Shown: piece by piece, positions 24,783 through 33,116 of the stretch
Layout: every line of letters starts with the position of its first letter
How positions within the stretch are numbered: the first letter of the stretch is position 1
Assembly (NCBI RefSeq): GCF_001646945.1
Contig: NZ_LUTV01000006.1
Location: 221,241 to 258,453 of the forward strand
Length of the DNA: 37,213 nucleotides
Source of the DNA: Endozoicomonas ascidiicola
GTDB taxonomy: Bacteria; Pseudomonadota; Gammaproteobacteria; Pseudomonadales; Endozoicomonadaceae
Reading direction: 5' to 3'
Position numbers and translations under genes: made by a program
The notes under the pieces: generated by a model
Told to the model about the DNA's origin: nothing
Databases searched by the model: none
The model's input: the letters and a program-made list of their open reading frames with translations, nothing else

Positions 24783-25160
24783 ATGGGAACCGCTACATCC
24801 ACCCAGAAAAACGTCTATGGCAAACCACTGCAGCCCTGCTGCATGGATCCTGTCACTGGCTTTTTCCGGGATGGCTTTTGTCACACTATGGATAACGATC
24901 TGGGCAGGCATATCGTCTGCGCCCTGATGACAGAAGAGTTTCTGAATTTTTCCCTATCCAAAGGTAACGACTTAATCACTCCGAATCTGGAATGGGGATT
25001 CCCCGGATTAAAGCCCGGAGATCGCTGGTGCTTATGCGCTGAACGCTGGAAAGAAGCCCTAAAGGCGGGTGTTGCACCTCCAGTATTTCTGGAAGCATGC
25101 CACCAACAATCATTGGATATTATTCCTCTGACAATACTCCAACAACATGCCATGCACTGA
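24783..25160 (+). CDS. DUF2237 family protein
   Basis: A 125-residue cytosolic protein of the DUF2237 family. The family pattern is clear: LQPCCMDPVTGFFRDGFCHT, then VCALMTEEFLNFSLSKGNDL, and EWGFPGLKPGDRWCLCAERW with a conserved CxC. The several invariant cysteines suggest metal binding or redox chemistry, but the function is not established. It begins three bases after the betT stop, so it is probably translated from the same mRNA; whether it has anything to do with osmolyte uptake is unknown. Confidence 0.85.
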   Translation: MGTATSTQKNVYGKPLQPCCMDPVTGFFRDGFCHTMDNDLGRHIVCALMTEEFLNFSLSKGNDLITPNLEWGFPGLKPGDRWCLCAERWKEALKAGVAPPVFLEACHQQSLDIIPLTILQQHAMH

Positions 25161-25190
25161 CACAATGCGCTGAACATTGTTGCAGTAATA

Positions 25191-25652
25191 TCAAACAGTT
25201 TGCGACCGCACAGTCTCAATAACCTGCTCGGGCGCAATCACCCCAGATTTACTCAAAGCACAACCTCTGGATGTTCCCTCAGCAACCACCCGCCCAGCGA
25301 CTAAAAACCTATGCTCCATATGAAATGCCTTTTCATCCCAGCTGGTAATTTTCATGTGCACATCGTACTTTTGAAAAGGGTTCAATGGCTTCTTATATTT
25401 CATGGTGTGTTCCGACACCACTGGAATCCAACCCTCCTTTTGCATGGTTCGGGCAAACCCGGTTCGCAGAAACATATCCACCCGGGAAAGATCACATATG
25501 GTCAGATAACGACCATTATTCATATGCATATTGATATCAAGATCGTTGGGTAACACCCGAAGCGTCAGCGTATTCTCCGGATACATAATCGGGAGTCGAG
25601 GCTTGAAAAAGGACGCCACCAGCAGATAGATCATTCTGAAAATCAGGCTCAT
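25191..25652 (-). CDS. Hotdog-fold thioesterase-like protein (4HBT/THEM6-like)
   Basis: A hotdog-fold protein of 153 residues from ATG 25652. The segment LPNDLDINMHMNNGRYLTICDLSR carries the D-x-D-x-x-x-H-M-N-N-x-Y pattern of the 4-hydroxybenzoyl-CoA-thioesterase-like family, in which the Asp is catalytic. The N-terminal FRMIYLLVASFF is hydrophobic and may anchor it to the membrane. The frame extends to 25721, but the extension lacks family similarity. Substrate unknown, probably an acyl-CoA. It is convergent with the DUF2237 gene, with a short ACAATG/CATTGT stem between them. Confidence 0.75.
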   Translation of the reverse strand: MSLIFRMIYLLVASFFKPRLPIMYPENTLTLRVLPNDLDINMHMNNGRYLTICDLSRVDMFLRTGFARTMQKEGWIPVVSEHTMKYKKPLNPFQKYDVHMKITSWDEKAFHMEHRFLVAGRVVAEGTSRGCALSKSGVIAPEQVIETVRSQTV

Positions 25653-25770
25653 TCTTATACTTCTTTTAGTAGGGTTTTCCGGTAGATCGCACACTTTAAC
25701 GACAGTAGTCGCACTATTCAAGACATATAGAAAAACCAGCCAGAGATGAATCTTGAAACATTACAGGCCA

Positions 25771-25804
25771 TAAAAAGCCGACGACTGAAAACCAGCAATC
25801 GGCT
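25771..25804 (-). terminator. Intrinsic terminator after yghU
   Basis: On the minus strand AGCCGA...TCGGCT is followed by TTTTTA, about 60 bases after the yghU stop, and ends transcription before the thioesterase gene. Confidence 0.65.
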
Positions 25805-25864
25805 ACGAAATAATTGATAGCTTGACGATAGCGAATTTATCTACCGAAGCTTTTTTTTGACGCT

Positions 25865-26743
25865 TCAGGAGAGCTCTGTGGCTTCCAGTTTGTCCTGGGT
25901 TTTCAGTTCAAAATCCGAAGCATCATGGCGGTTACGCAGCTGTTCAGAAAGTTCACCCCAGGCACGATTCACCATCCGCCCACGCTGAACAGCTTCGCGC
26001 TCACCGATCTGCTTCGACCAGCGAACCACATGTTGATAATCTGCAACTTGTAAAAACTCTGCCGCTTCATATAGCTTTCCATCCACCAAAGCACCGTACC
26101 ATGGCCAGATGGCCATATCCGCAATGGTGTAATCATCGCCACAAAGATACGTATTGTTTGCCAGATGCTGATTCAACACATCCAGCTGGCGCTTTACTTC
26201 CATGGCAAAACGATCAATAGGGTACTCAAACTTTTCTGGCGCATACGCATAAAAATGACCAAACCCACCGCCCAGAAACGGCCCACTGCCCACCTGCCAA
26301 AATAACCAAGAGAGGCATTCAGCCCGTTTGGCTGCATCCTTTGGGATAAATGCATCAAACTTTTCCGCCAGATGCAAAAGCATGGCACCGGATTCGAACA
26401 CCGGAATTTCTGTGTCGCCGCTGCGATCTACCATGGCCGGAATTTTCGAATTGGGGTTTACCCCAACAAAACCTGAACCAAACTGATCTCCGTCCATGAT
26501 ATTAATAATGTAAGCGTCGTACTCCGCGTCTTTAATCCCCAGCGCCAACAGCTCTTCAAACAGAATGGTGACCTTTACACCGTTGGGCGTTGCCAGAGAA
26601 TACAACTGAAATGGATGTTTGCCTCTCGGCAGATCACGGTCAAACCGGGCACCGGCGGTTGGCCGGTTAATACCCGAAAATTGACCACCATTTTCACTCT
26701 CCCACGTCCAGACTTTGGGTGGGACATATGGCTTATCTGCCAT
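25865..26743 (-). CDS. yghU: Glutathione S-transferase family protein YghU-like
   Basis: YghU is a Nu-class glutathione transferase that binds two glutathione molecules and has disulphide-bond reductase and peroxidase activities. At 292 residues it aligns with E. coli YghU (288) from KVWTW near the start to NRHDASDFE near the end. The thioredoxin-like domain contains LYSLATPNGVKVTILFEELLALG, with the TPN glutathione-site motif, and NPNSKIPAMVD with the cis-Pro. ESGAMLLHLAEKF follows, and the helical domain has FLGGGFGHFYAYAPEKFEYP and YTIADMAIWPW. A MITE lies just upstream, 30 bases from the start, and may interfere with or supply the promoter. Confidence 0.93.
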   Translation of the reverse strand: MADKPYVPPKVWTWESENGGQFSGINRPTAGARFDRDLPRGKHPFQLYSLATPNGVKVTILFEELLALGIKDAEYDAYIINIMDGDQFGSGFVGVNPNSKIPAMVDRSGDTEIPVFESGAMLLHLAEKFDAFIPKDAAKRAECLSWLFWQVGSGPFLGGGFGHFYAYAPEKFEYPIDRFAMEVKRQLDVLNQHLANNTYLCGDDYTIADMAIWPWYGALVDGKLYEAAEFLQVADYQHVVRWSKQIGEREAVQRGRMVNRAWGELSEQLRNRHDASDFELKTQDKLEATELS

Positions 26744-26773
26744 GAAAACCTCCAGATCAGTTGATGCTTATTA

Positions 26774-26981
26774 AGTAGGTGGCCATTTGGAATTGAATAT
26801 TTCTGGCTGAGTGGGCAGTTGCTATGCAAGGCACAACACAGAGAGCATAGCCGTAGCTATGTGACCGGAGTTGTAACGCCGCACGACTGCATGGATGCAG
26901 GAGGTAGTGCAACGCAGGAGCAGCTTGCCGAGAGCGACTGTCCACTTAGTCAGAAAATATGATTTCATGTGGTTAACTACT
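26774..26981. mobile_element. 208-bp MITE related to the IS630-like element at the left edge
   Basis: The ends are long imperfect inverted repeats of about 50 bases: AGTAGGTGGCC...ATTTCTGGCTGAGTGGGC on the left, and on the opposite strand AGTAGTTAACC...TTTTCTGACTAAGTGGAC on the right. Both are flanked by TA (26772-26773 and 26982-26983). The right 36 bases nearly match the IS end at 106-143. There is no transposase gene inside. The centre has a short CTGCATGGATGCAG palindrome. The element therefore looks non-autonomous and mobilised by the IS630-like transposase. Confidence 0.8.
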
Positions 26982-27069
26982 TAAGCACCTTAATTCAATC
27001 GTTAAGGCGGTATCAACTAATACTGGAAACCACAATAAAGAACTGCCTTGCATTAGATTCCAAGTCGGC

Positions 27070-28239
27070 TTAAGTGCGTCTGCAAATACCATAAACCCGC
27101 CAGGCTGGAATACAGGCGATTAACAGCCCACTCAAGCAAAGAGATAACAGCCACATCAACTCACTGGTGGGCAACCCAATAATAGAGACCACCGGAATCC
27201 AAATTTCCAGAAAGAGGTTAGCGATGCGATAAAAAATAACGCCCAGCACCAGTGCCGTAAATATATGCAGCAGCGGCTCAGCCAATGCAATACTGGCCAG
27301 CTGCCAGGGTTTTGCGCCCACCAGCCTTAGCAGCTCTATCTCCTGTTTTCGTTGAGCAAACCCTGCGGACAAATTGAAGAACATCATCAATAACGCAAGC
27401 ACACCAATAATAAAACTCATCACCATAAACACATTATTCAGAATGCGTTCGTATTGCCCCAACTTGTCTAATTCAATGGCTGGAATTGCCGCCCTAAGTG
27501 GCGCATCTTGTCTGGTTTCCAGTTGCTGCTGCAGTTTAAACAAACCACTTCGGTCTTTTAATTTAACCAGAACAAAATTGATCTTATCGGATTTAATGCC
27601 ATGATCAGCCCTGACGCGTCTTAACCCTTCCATAGGCACCAGAATATGGTCATCAAGGTTAGTACCGGTGGGTTTCAACACACCCTGTATCAGAAAGGGT
27701 TTCTGATACTCATCCTTTAAGCCCGGCGCAAAACCCCGGGCAATGGTAATGGTTTCCCCGGGCTGATATTGATACGCCTCAGCCACGGATGAACCGACAA
27801 ACGCCGTGTAATTATTTCTGAAGATTTTCTGGCTGCCGCTGACCGTTATAAAGTTCACAGCACTCAACTGCAATGTGGTCAGATATCGTGCCGTGCTGCC
27901 AATCACTGTGTGCCCACGATGACTTTCCCCCGCAGACACCGGAGCAGCCCATGCGACGGATGGATTATCTGCAATGTCCTGAAATTGCGACCACTTGATC
28001 GCCGGTGGAGGCGCCCCGATACCAAACAAACCATACAACACCAAATGCACCGGCTGTGTTGGCGCCCCCACAATGAGATCCGCCTGAGAAGCCACTTGCC
28101 TTGCATATTGTCGAACCGCCTCATGAACATGGCTGATCACCAGCAGCAGCATCACGCTCAATGCCAATGCTGTAACTGATAACAGGGAACGACCCGTGCG
28201 CTGACGATGGCTCTTTCGCAGGATTTTAAAAAGAATCAT
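27070..28239 (-). CDS. FtsX/MacB-like ABC transporter permease
   Basis: A 389-residue membrane protein of the FtsX/MacB permease type. One membrane segment is near the N-terminus (LLSVTALALSVMLLLVISHV). A large periplasmic domain spans about 40-270. Three C-terminal segments follow (FMVMSFIIGVLALLMMFFNL, ALVLGVIFYRIANLF, LLSLCLSGLLIACIPAW), with the FtsX coupling segment RKQEIELLRLVGAKPWQL between them. It overlaps the ATPase gene by four bases. Such transporters work by mechanotransmission rather than by moving small solutes through a channel. The partner DUF2796-like gene suggests a zinc-linked (Zrg-type) system. Confidence 0.85.
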   Translation of the reverse strand: MILFKILRKSHRQRTGRSLLSVTALALSVMLLLVISHVHEAVRQYARQVASQADLIVGAPTQPVHLVLYGLFGIGAPPPAIKWSQFQDIADNPSVAWAAPVSAGESHRGHTVIGSTARYLTTLQLSAVNFITVSGSQKIFRNNYTAFVGSSVAEAYQYQPGETITIARGFAPGLKDEYQKPFLIQGVLKPTGTNLDDHILVPMEGLRRVRADHGIKSDKINFVLVKLKDRSGLFKLQQQLETRQDAPLRAAIPAIELDKLGQYERILNNVFMVMSFIIGVLALLMMFFNLSAGFAQRKQEIELLRLVGAKPWQLASIALAEPLLHIFTALVLGVIFYRIANLFLEIWIPVVSIIGLPTSELMWLLSLCLSGLLIACIPAWRVYGICRRT

Positions 28240-28946
28240 CGCAGCTCATGCTCCCGGGCCTGATTCAGTGCATCCATATCGATCACACGATCAAACCCTT
28301 CAGTATCCATATCATCATGGGTTGTGCAGAGTAAGGTCATGCCATTTGCACGACACTCTTCCAGCAAAAATTGATACACCGCCTGCCGCCCCTGTTGATC
28401 CATGGCCGATGCCGGCTCATCCGCAAGTACCAAACTGGGCTTACCAATCACAGCCCTGACAATGGCAAAGCGCTGCTGTTGTCCGGCACTGTAGTCAGTT
28501 GCTTTTTTGGATAAACGTGACGGGTCTTTCAAACGCAGTTTACGGATTAAACGAAATACGTCTTCCGTCATGGATCGTGAGCCCGTTTCTGCCTCAGCGG
28601 CTCTGACTGATGAAAAATGGCAGGGTAACAGCATGTTATCCAGCGCCGATAAATAGGGGATCAATCGGTAATGCTGGAAGACAAACCCAATAGAGTCTGA
28701 ACGCAGCCGATTCAGCACGCTGGATTTTATCGCCTTCATATCATTTCCCAACACAGCAACCTGACCACTGGTCGGCTGAGTCAGCCCGGTGAGTAATCGG
28801 AGCAATGCGGTTTTGCCAGAACCATTACTGCCCTGAATACAAACACACTCACCCTGTTGAATCTGCAAATCAGGAATATTCAACACTTCAACATCACCGA
28901 TGTATTGCCTGAGCTTATGAATCTCGATGGCGCAGATCTCTGTCAT
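28236..28946 (-). CDS. ABC transporter ATP-binding protein (LolD/MacB-type)
   Basis: A 236-residue ATPase of the LolD/MacB/FtsE group. Walker A is GSNGSGKTA, with Ala in place of the usual final Thr or Ser after GKT. The Q-loop is FVFQHYRLIPYLSALDNMLLP, the signature YSAGQQQRFAIVRAVIG (the usual LSGGQ reads YSAGQ), Walker B SLVLADEPASAMD, and the switch His is in LLCTTHDD. Four-base overlaps on both sides place it in a tight operon with the DUF2796-like gene before it and the permease after it. Confidence 0.88.
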   Translation of the reverse strand: MTEICAIEIHKLRQYIGDVEVLNIPDLQIQQGECVCIQGSNGSGKTALLRLLTGLTQPTSGQVAVLGNDMKAIKSSVLNRLRSDSIGFVFQHYRLIPYLSALDNMLLPCHFSSVRAAEAETGSRSMTEDVFRLIRKLRLKDPSRLSKKATDYSAGQQQRFAIVRAVIGKPSLVLADEPASAMDQQGRQAVYQFLLEECRANGMTLLCTTHDDMDTEGFDRVIDMDALNQAREHELR

Positions 28947-29416
28947 GGCAACATTCCTGATCGGATATTCACTAAGGTATGGTCGGGATACACCGTAGTT
29001 TTTTTCTGCCAGCGCTCTGTGGTTAACCAGACATCCACCGCCTTAAGCGCCGGAATGCGGTTATAAAGATCAACATCTATCGACTTCAACTTCCCGGGGC
29101 GCTCACACCGAAGAATCTGGAAACCTTTAATACGGTCTGCCTGCTGATGCACACTGTGATCCACCACCCGACACCGGGCGTCTACTGACAACACAAACCA
29201 GGCCGTTTCTTTAAGCACCTGATAGACCTGCTGTTTATCCGTCTCATCAGAGAGATATTCCAGTGATTCCGCCCCCACCACCACATAGGCTGTGACTTTC
29301 TCTCCCACAATACTGACGTCCAATCCCATGCGAGCAGGCTCTATTGCCCGGTGCAGAAAAGTTCCTGTATCGGCAAAAATCCGCATTGGGATAAGTAATA
29401 AAATGAGCCATTTCAT
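28943..29416 (-). CDS. Exported DUF2796/ZrgA-like protein
   Basis: A 157-residue protein with a signal peptide (WLILLLIPMRIFA). The body resembles DUF2796 (ZrgA) proteins, which bind zinc in the periplasm and sit next to ABC ATPase and FtsX-like permease genes. The most similar part is the end, DVDLYNRIPALKAVDVWLTT, followed by a hydrophobic and charged tail. Unlike typical ZrgA it has no long His-rich segment; only scattered His occur (HRAIEP, VVDHSVHQQ). The operon order (DUF2796, ATPase, permease) supports the assignment. I see no clear Zur box upstream. The alternative is an unrelated small exported protein. Confidence 0.5.
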   Translation of the reverse strand: MKWLILLLIPMRIFADTGTFLHRAIEPARMGLDVSIVGEKVTAYVVVGAESLEYLSDETDKQQVYQVLKETAWFVLSVDARCRVVDHSVHQQADRIKGFQILRCERPGKLKSIDVDLYNRIPALKAVDVWLTTERWQKKTTVYPDHTLVNIRSGMLP

Positions 29417-29602
29417 GGTGTTAAGATAATAAGACCGGTTGCTTTTCTACCCTCATTTATCGGTCATTGCCCCATAAAAATAAGCAGCGTGTCCTATACT
29501 CGTTTTGCTGCGAGTCAATAATATGCAGTCAATCGTTTTTATTTCAGAGCTATCTCCTCTATACATCCATTTTCTTCACACGACACATTGGGAGCTTTAT
29601 CC

Positions 29603-30448
29603 ATGCGTCTTTTCACATTCGGAAAATCCGTACCCTTCTTTCTTATGGTGCTGTTGCTCACTGGTTGTGCCAGTGACGGCGCAAAACGCTGGACAGAGTG
29701 CGCTCTGATTGGCGCAGGTACCGGCGGGCTTGCCGGCGCAGCTGTGGGCAACAGCTCCAACGACAGTGGTAAAAATGCCGCCTACGGTGCAGTTGGTGGT
29801 GCATTGATCGGTGCCGCTATCTGTGCATTGCAGAAAGATACCGACCACGATAAAGATGGCGTCACCACGAAGTATGATCGATGCAAAAACACCCCTGCCG
29901 GCGTTAAAGTCGACAAACACGGCTGCCCTTTGGACTCCGACAAAGACGGCGTGGCAGACCATAAAGATCGCTGTATAAACACACCGGCCGGTGTAAAAGT
30001 GGATCAATATGGTTGCCCACTGATCACTGACCGGGATGGCGACGGTGTTGTATCGGCTAAAGACAAATGCCCAAACACTCCAAAAGGCGTCCCTGTCGAC
30101 GCAGATGGTTGCCCGCTGCAGCGTGAACTGGGGTTAGTGTATTTTGGTTTTGACAAAACTGACATTAACACTTTGGGTCGCGAGGAACTGGATCAAATTG
30201 CCGCCAAGGTCAAAAAGCATCCCAAAATCCGTCTGGTTTCTGTGGGCTACACCGATTCCACTGGCCCTGAAGAATACAATATGAAACTGGCGATGCGCAG
30301 AGCAGAAAGCGTTAAACAATACCTTGTGCAACAGGGTGTTCCTGCTGAGCGCGTCACCGCCTCTGCCGGCGGTGTACTGAAATTTGGCGACCAGACACCA
30401 AAAGGTCGTGAACATAACCGCCACGTCACCATCGCCCTGGATCTGTAA
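29603..30448 (+). CDS. OmpA-family lipoprotein with glycine zipper and TSP3-like repeats
   Basis: A 281-residue outer-membrane lipoprotein. ATG 29603 has GGGAG well placed upstream; the lipobox LLTGC puts the lipidated Cys at residue 22. A glycine-zipper region (GAGTGGLAGAAVG...GAVGGALIGAAI) follows. Three thrombospondin type-3-like calcium repeats come next (DTDHDKDGV, DSDKDGVADHKDRC, DRDGDGVVSAKDKC), each ending in a P-G/K-GV-V-x-GCPL type pattern. The C-terminal OmpA domain has the peptidoglycan-binding pattern VGYTDSTGPEEYNMKLAMRRAESVKQYL. It should tether the outer membrane to the cell wall, with calcium shaping the linker. It is monocistronic and ends at a hairpin. Confidence 0.92.
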   Translation: MRLFTFGKSVPFFLMVLLLTGCASDGAKRWTECALIGAGTGGLAGAAVGNSSNDSGKNAAYGAVGGALIGAAICALQKDTDHDKDGVTTKYDRCKNTPAGVKVDKHGCPLDSDKDGVADHKDRCINTPAGVKVDQYGCPLITDRDGDGVVSAKDKCPNTPKGVPVDADGCPLQRELGLVYFGFDKTDINTLGREELDQIAAKVKKHPKIRLVSVGYTDSTGPEEYNMKLAMRRAESVKQYLVQQGVPAERVTASAGGVLKFGDQTPKGREHNRHVTIALDL

Positions 30449-30484
30449 CATTTCTGATCACACCCGTTGAACAGGGACGTTCGA

Positions 30485-30544
30485 CCTTAGAAGCTGCTCA
30501 CAATCTTTCTGCAAGCTGCAAACGATCATGAACAGCTTCTTAGG
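30485..30544 (+). terminator. Long stem-loop after the OmpA-like gene
   Basis: CCTTAGAAGCTG(C)TCA pairs with TGA(A)CAGCTTCTTAGG around a 30-base loop, followed by TTCTGTCTCTTT. It lies 37 bases after the stop codon and just before the EamA gene promoter. Confidence 0.55.
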
Positions 30545-30609
30545 TTCTGTCTCTTTAAGCGCCTGTGGGCTATGATGGCGGCCGCTTCTATTTACTCAGC
30601 CGACCGCCC

Positions 30610-31494
30610 ATGATCGATAACCGTAAAGCTTCCTTCTATGCTTTAGCCACAGCACTTTTGTGGTCAACTATTGCTACCGCATTCAAAATTGCGTTGCAGG
30701 ATCTTGACCCCTGGCAGCTGGTTTTCTGGTCTGTTATCACATCCACTGTCTTGTTATCCATCATCGTCGTGCTTCAGGGAAAGGCGGGATTAGTTCGGTC
30801 TCAATTCCAAACAACACCAGGTCTGTTTTTATTTTTGGGGTTGTTAAACCCCTTTCTCTATCACGTAGCCCTGTTTGGTGCTTATGATCTGCTGCCCGCT
30901 CAGCAGGCACAGGCACTGAACTACAGCTGGCCCATGGCGCTCACCTTGCTGGCCGTGCCACTGCTGGGCAGGAGGCTCTCCGTCAAAAGCCTTGCATGTT
31001 GCTTACTGGCTTATGGTGGCGTGGTGATGATCTGCACCCGGGGAGAATTCCAGAATCTGGCATTTGCCAGTGGACAAGGTGTTCTTCTGGCACTTGCCAG
31101 CACAGTCATCTGGGCGCTGTATTGGATTTTTAATACCCGAAGAGACGGTGACCCGGTTGTGGGTCTATTAATTTGTTTTCTTTGCGGCCTGCCCTGGATC
31201 ATTGTGGCAACCGGTATGTTCTCCAGCTTCTGGCCATCGTCCCCGACTGGTCTTGTCGCCGCCGGTTATGTTGGATTCGTTGAAATGGGCTTTGCCTATA
31301 TCCTCTGGCTCAAAGCATTGAAGCTGACAGACAACACCGCCATGATCAGCAACATCAGCTATCTCAGCCCATTCCTTTCGCTGATATTTATTGCCAATAT
31401 ACTTGGTGAGTCCATCTATCCTGCCACCTATGCAGGGTTAATCATGATCATTGTCGCCGTGCTGGCGCAGCAACATTTTTCCCGACAACAGTAA
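30610..31494 (+). CDS. EamA/DMT-family permease
   Basis: A 294-residue inner-membrane protein with ten predicted membrane segments in two EamA repeats. The first starts at YALATALLWSTIATAFKIAL and the second at GQGVLLALASTVIWALYWIFN. These families export amino acids or other small metabolites; no substrate can be assigned. I prefer ATG 30610; the frame extends upstream to 30565, but that part overlaps the likely promoter. trmN6 starts seven bases after the stop and may be cotranscribed. Confidence 0.85.
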   Translation: MIDNRKASFYALATALLWSTIATAFKIALQDLDPWQLVFWSVITSTVLLSIIVVLQGKAGLVRSQFQTTPGLFLFLGLLNPFLYHVALFGAYDLLPAQQAQALNYSWPMALTLLAVPLLGRRLSVKSLACCLLAYGGVVMICTRGEFQNLAFASGQGVLLALASTVIWALYWIFNTRRDGDPVVGLLICFLCGLPWIIVATGMFSSFWPSSPTGLVAAGYVGFVEMGFAYILWLKALKLTDNTAMISNISYLSPFLSLIFIANILGESIYPATYAGLIMIIVAVLAQQHFSRQQ

Positions 31495-31501
31495 GCCCAT
31501 C

Positions 31502-32257
31502 ATGGCCAGAAATCGTTACTTCCAATTTAAGCAATTTAGAATCGAGCAGGGCGAATGCGCTATGAAGGTGACCACGGACGCCTGTCTCTTTGGCGCCCTG
31601 TTTGCCCAGTCCGTTCATACACAACAAAGTCATTCTATTTTAGATATTGGTGCAGGTACCGGGCTTTTGAGTTTGATGACAGCCCAAAATACCCAATCCG
31701 CCATCACTTCCGTAGAGCTAGATGATGCTGCCGCACAGCAGGCGGCTTTTAACTTTTCAGCAAGCCCCTGGTCACATCAGCTTTCGGTGGTAAACCAATC
31801 CATTCAGGACTTCTCGCAACAAAACCACAACATCTTTGATAGCACCTTTGACAGCATCATCACCAACCCCCCGTTTTTTCAACAATCATCAAAGGGGAGC
31901 GACCAACGCCGAAATTTGGCACGACATACCGACAGCCTAAGCTTTGATGACCTTGCCCAGTCGATTGTCCGTCACCTGGCACAGACCGGAGAGGCATGGG
32001 TGTTATTACCTGTGGATTCCAGTCAACATTTTCTAGTGGCCTGTCAGCATGTCAAACTGTGTCTGTTTAAACGAATACAGCTGCGCTCCAGCTTAACTCA
32101 CCCCGTTCACCGCCATGTTTTGGTACTGAAACGCTCAGAGAGCACGTCGGATGAGAACTTCACAACGATTGATGACATGGTCACCATTTATGACAACCAC
32201 CCCACGTACACGTCGGAAGTCCAGCAATTAATGTCGCCCTATTACCTTGCTCTATAA
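31502..32257 (+). CDS. trmN6: tRNA1(Val) adenine-37 N6-methyltransferase
   Basis: TrmN6 (YfiC) methylates A37 of tRNA-Val. The protein has 251 residues from ATG 31502, close to E. coli YfiC (245). The N-terminus FQFKQFRIEQGECAMKVTTD is diagnostic. SAM-binding motif I is DIGAGTGLLSLMTAQ, and the catalytic N6-adenine motif is IITNPPFF. Later segments (RRNLARHTDSLSFDDL) fit the family. The longer frame from 31451 overlaps the EamA gene and has no family similarity. Confidence 0.9.
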   Translation: MARNRYFQFKQFRIEQGECAMKVTTDACLFGALFAQSVHTQQSHSILDIGAGTGLLSLMTAQNTQSAITSVELDDAAAQQAAFNFSASPWSHQLSVVNQSIQDFSQQNHNIFDSTFDSIITNPPFFQQSSKGSDQRRNLARHTDSLSFDDLAQSIVRHLAQTGEAWVLLPVDSSQHFLVACQHVKLCLFKRIQLRSSLTHPVHRHVLVLKRSESTSDENFTTIDDMVTIYDNHPTYTSEVQQLMSPYYLAL

Positions 32258-32272
32258 GCTTTCATACCGGCA

Positions 32273-32296
32273 TTAGGTTCTGTTAATAGAATCTAA
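32273..32296. terminator. Stem-loop between convergent trmN6 and the hypothetical gene
   Basis: TTAGGTTCT and AGAATCTAA form a 9-bp stem with one wobble pair around GTTAAT, touching the end of the minus-strand hypothetical gene. No strong T-run is seen on either side. Confidence 0.4.
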
Positions 32297-32745
32297 TAGT
32301 CACTCATTGCATTCAAACATTGATCCGTAAAACAGGTAAACAAATCCTCTGAACCGTACATAGAATGGGATTTATTCGAAGACGATATTGCCCCATTCTC
32401 TGGCATATACGGAATCTGTTCATGGGCGGGTAAATGTCGATTGGCGATACTGATCAAGCGTTTAGTGCTTTCGCTTAACAAGCCGTCTCGATGCTTCGGC
32501 TCAGCCGGTTTGTTCTTCGCTTCTGCATTTATTGTTGTTTGAGACACAGATGCTTTCTGAGATTTTTTCTGGTATCCGGAACTCACTGGCTGTGCCAGCT
32601 CTTCAAATACCTGAGGCTTTACAAGCCCCGGATGATAAGACTTTGCCAGTCGACTTCTCGGACGGTTATCAAACTCCAGAGCCCACAACAAGGTAATCAT
32701 GAAGAATCCGAAAAACATCCAAACTGGGCTGATCTTATTATTCAT
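32293..32745 (-). CDS. Hypothetical single-pass membrane protein
   Basis: I recognise no family. The 150-residue product has a short N-terminus and one membrane segment (VWMFFGFFMITLLWAL, about 8-23). The remainder is hydrophilic, rich in Ser, Lys and Pro, and probably disordered. Near the end are two cysteines (DLFTCFTDQCLNAM) that could form a disulphide if the domain is periplasmic. A strong ribosome site (GGGGGA seven bases before ATG) supports expression. A MITE lies 49 bases upstream, so its promoter must be inside or close to that element. Confidence 0.6.
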   Translation of the reverse strand: MNNKISPVWMFFGFFMITLLWALEFDNRPRSRLAKSYHPGLVKPQVFEELAQPVSSGYQKKSQKASVSQTTINAEAKNKPAEPKHRDGLLSESTKRLISIANRHLPAHEQIPYMPENGAISSSNKSHSMYGSEDLFTCFTDQCLNAMSDY

Positions 32746-32793
32746 AGCTATCCCCCACCTCTCAAGAAGGTGCTGCTGTTACTCATTACATTT

Positions 32794-32930
32794 TGAGGGT
32801 GTCGCAAAAGGTCATTAAAAGCAGATGTCCTAGGTAACCCAAAGGGTTGCCGACAATCAGCACCTACAGGCCTGTGAGATGTCGGCAACTCTTGTAGAAT
32901 TACCGACCTACGGGTTTCGCGACACCCTCA
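32794..32930. mobile_element. 137-bp palindromic MITE-like element
   Basis: Terminal inverted repeats TGAGGGTGTCGC and GCGACACCCTCA bound the element, with TTT on both outer flanks as a possible target duplication. Inside, GTTGCCGACA pairs with TGTCGGCAAC (10 bp), ACAGGCCTGT is a perfect palindrome at the centre, and GGTAACCC-AAA-GGGTTGCC forms another stem. No reading frame fits inside, so it is a non-autonomous element. Its parent IS is not in the window. Confidence 0.65.
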
Positions 32931-33004
32931 TTTTGTGAGTCGGCGTATTGTCGAACTCACGTAATGGCCTGTATCCAGTGCTGTGATTAACACTAGGCAA
33001 ACCT

Positions 33005-33047
33005 GACAAAACAGCAAATAGGGATATGGAGCTTGCTGTTTTTTTCC
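33005..33047. terminator. Bidirectional terminator after rsmC
   Basis: AACAGCAA (33010-33017) pairs with TTGCTGTT (33033-33040). Seven T follow on the plus strand and four T on the minus strand. It lies about 70 bases after the minus-strand rsmC stop. Confidence 0.7.
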
Positions 33048-33116
33048 ACAGTGGGCTCACATCAGATAAAGAACATGAACGCCGTAATTCAGAATAATAC
33101 AAAAAAGTAGATATTT

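Noticed and set aside
33005-33047. Terminator of an unseen plus-strand small RNA
   Set aside because: The T-run is stronger on the plus strand, but the hairpin also fits as the rsmC terminator and no promoter for a small RNA is visible between the MITE and this site.
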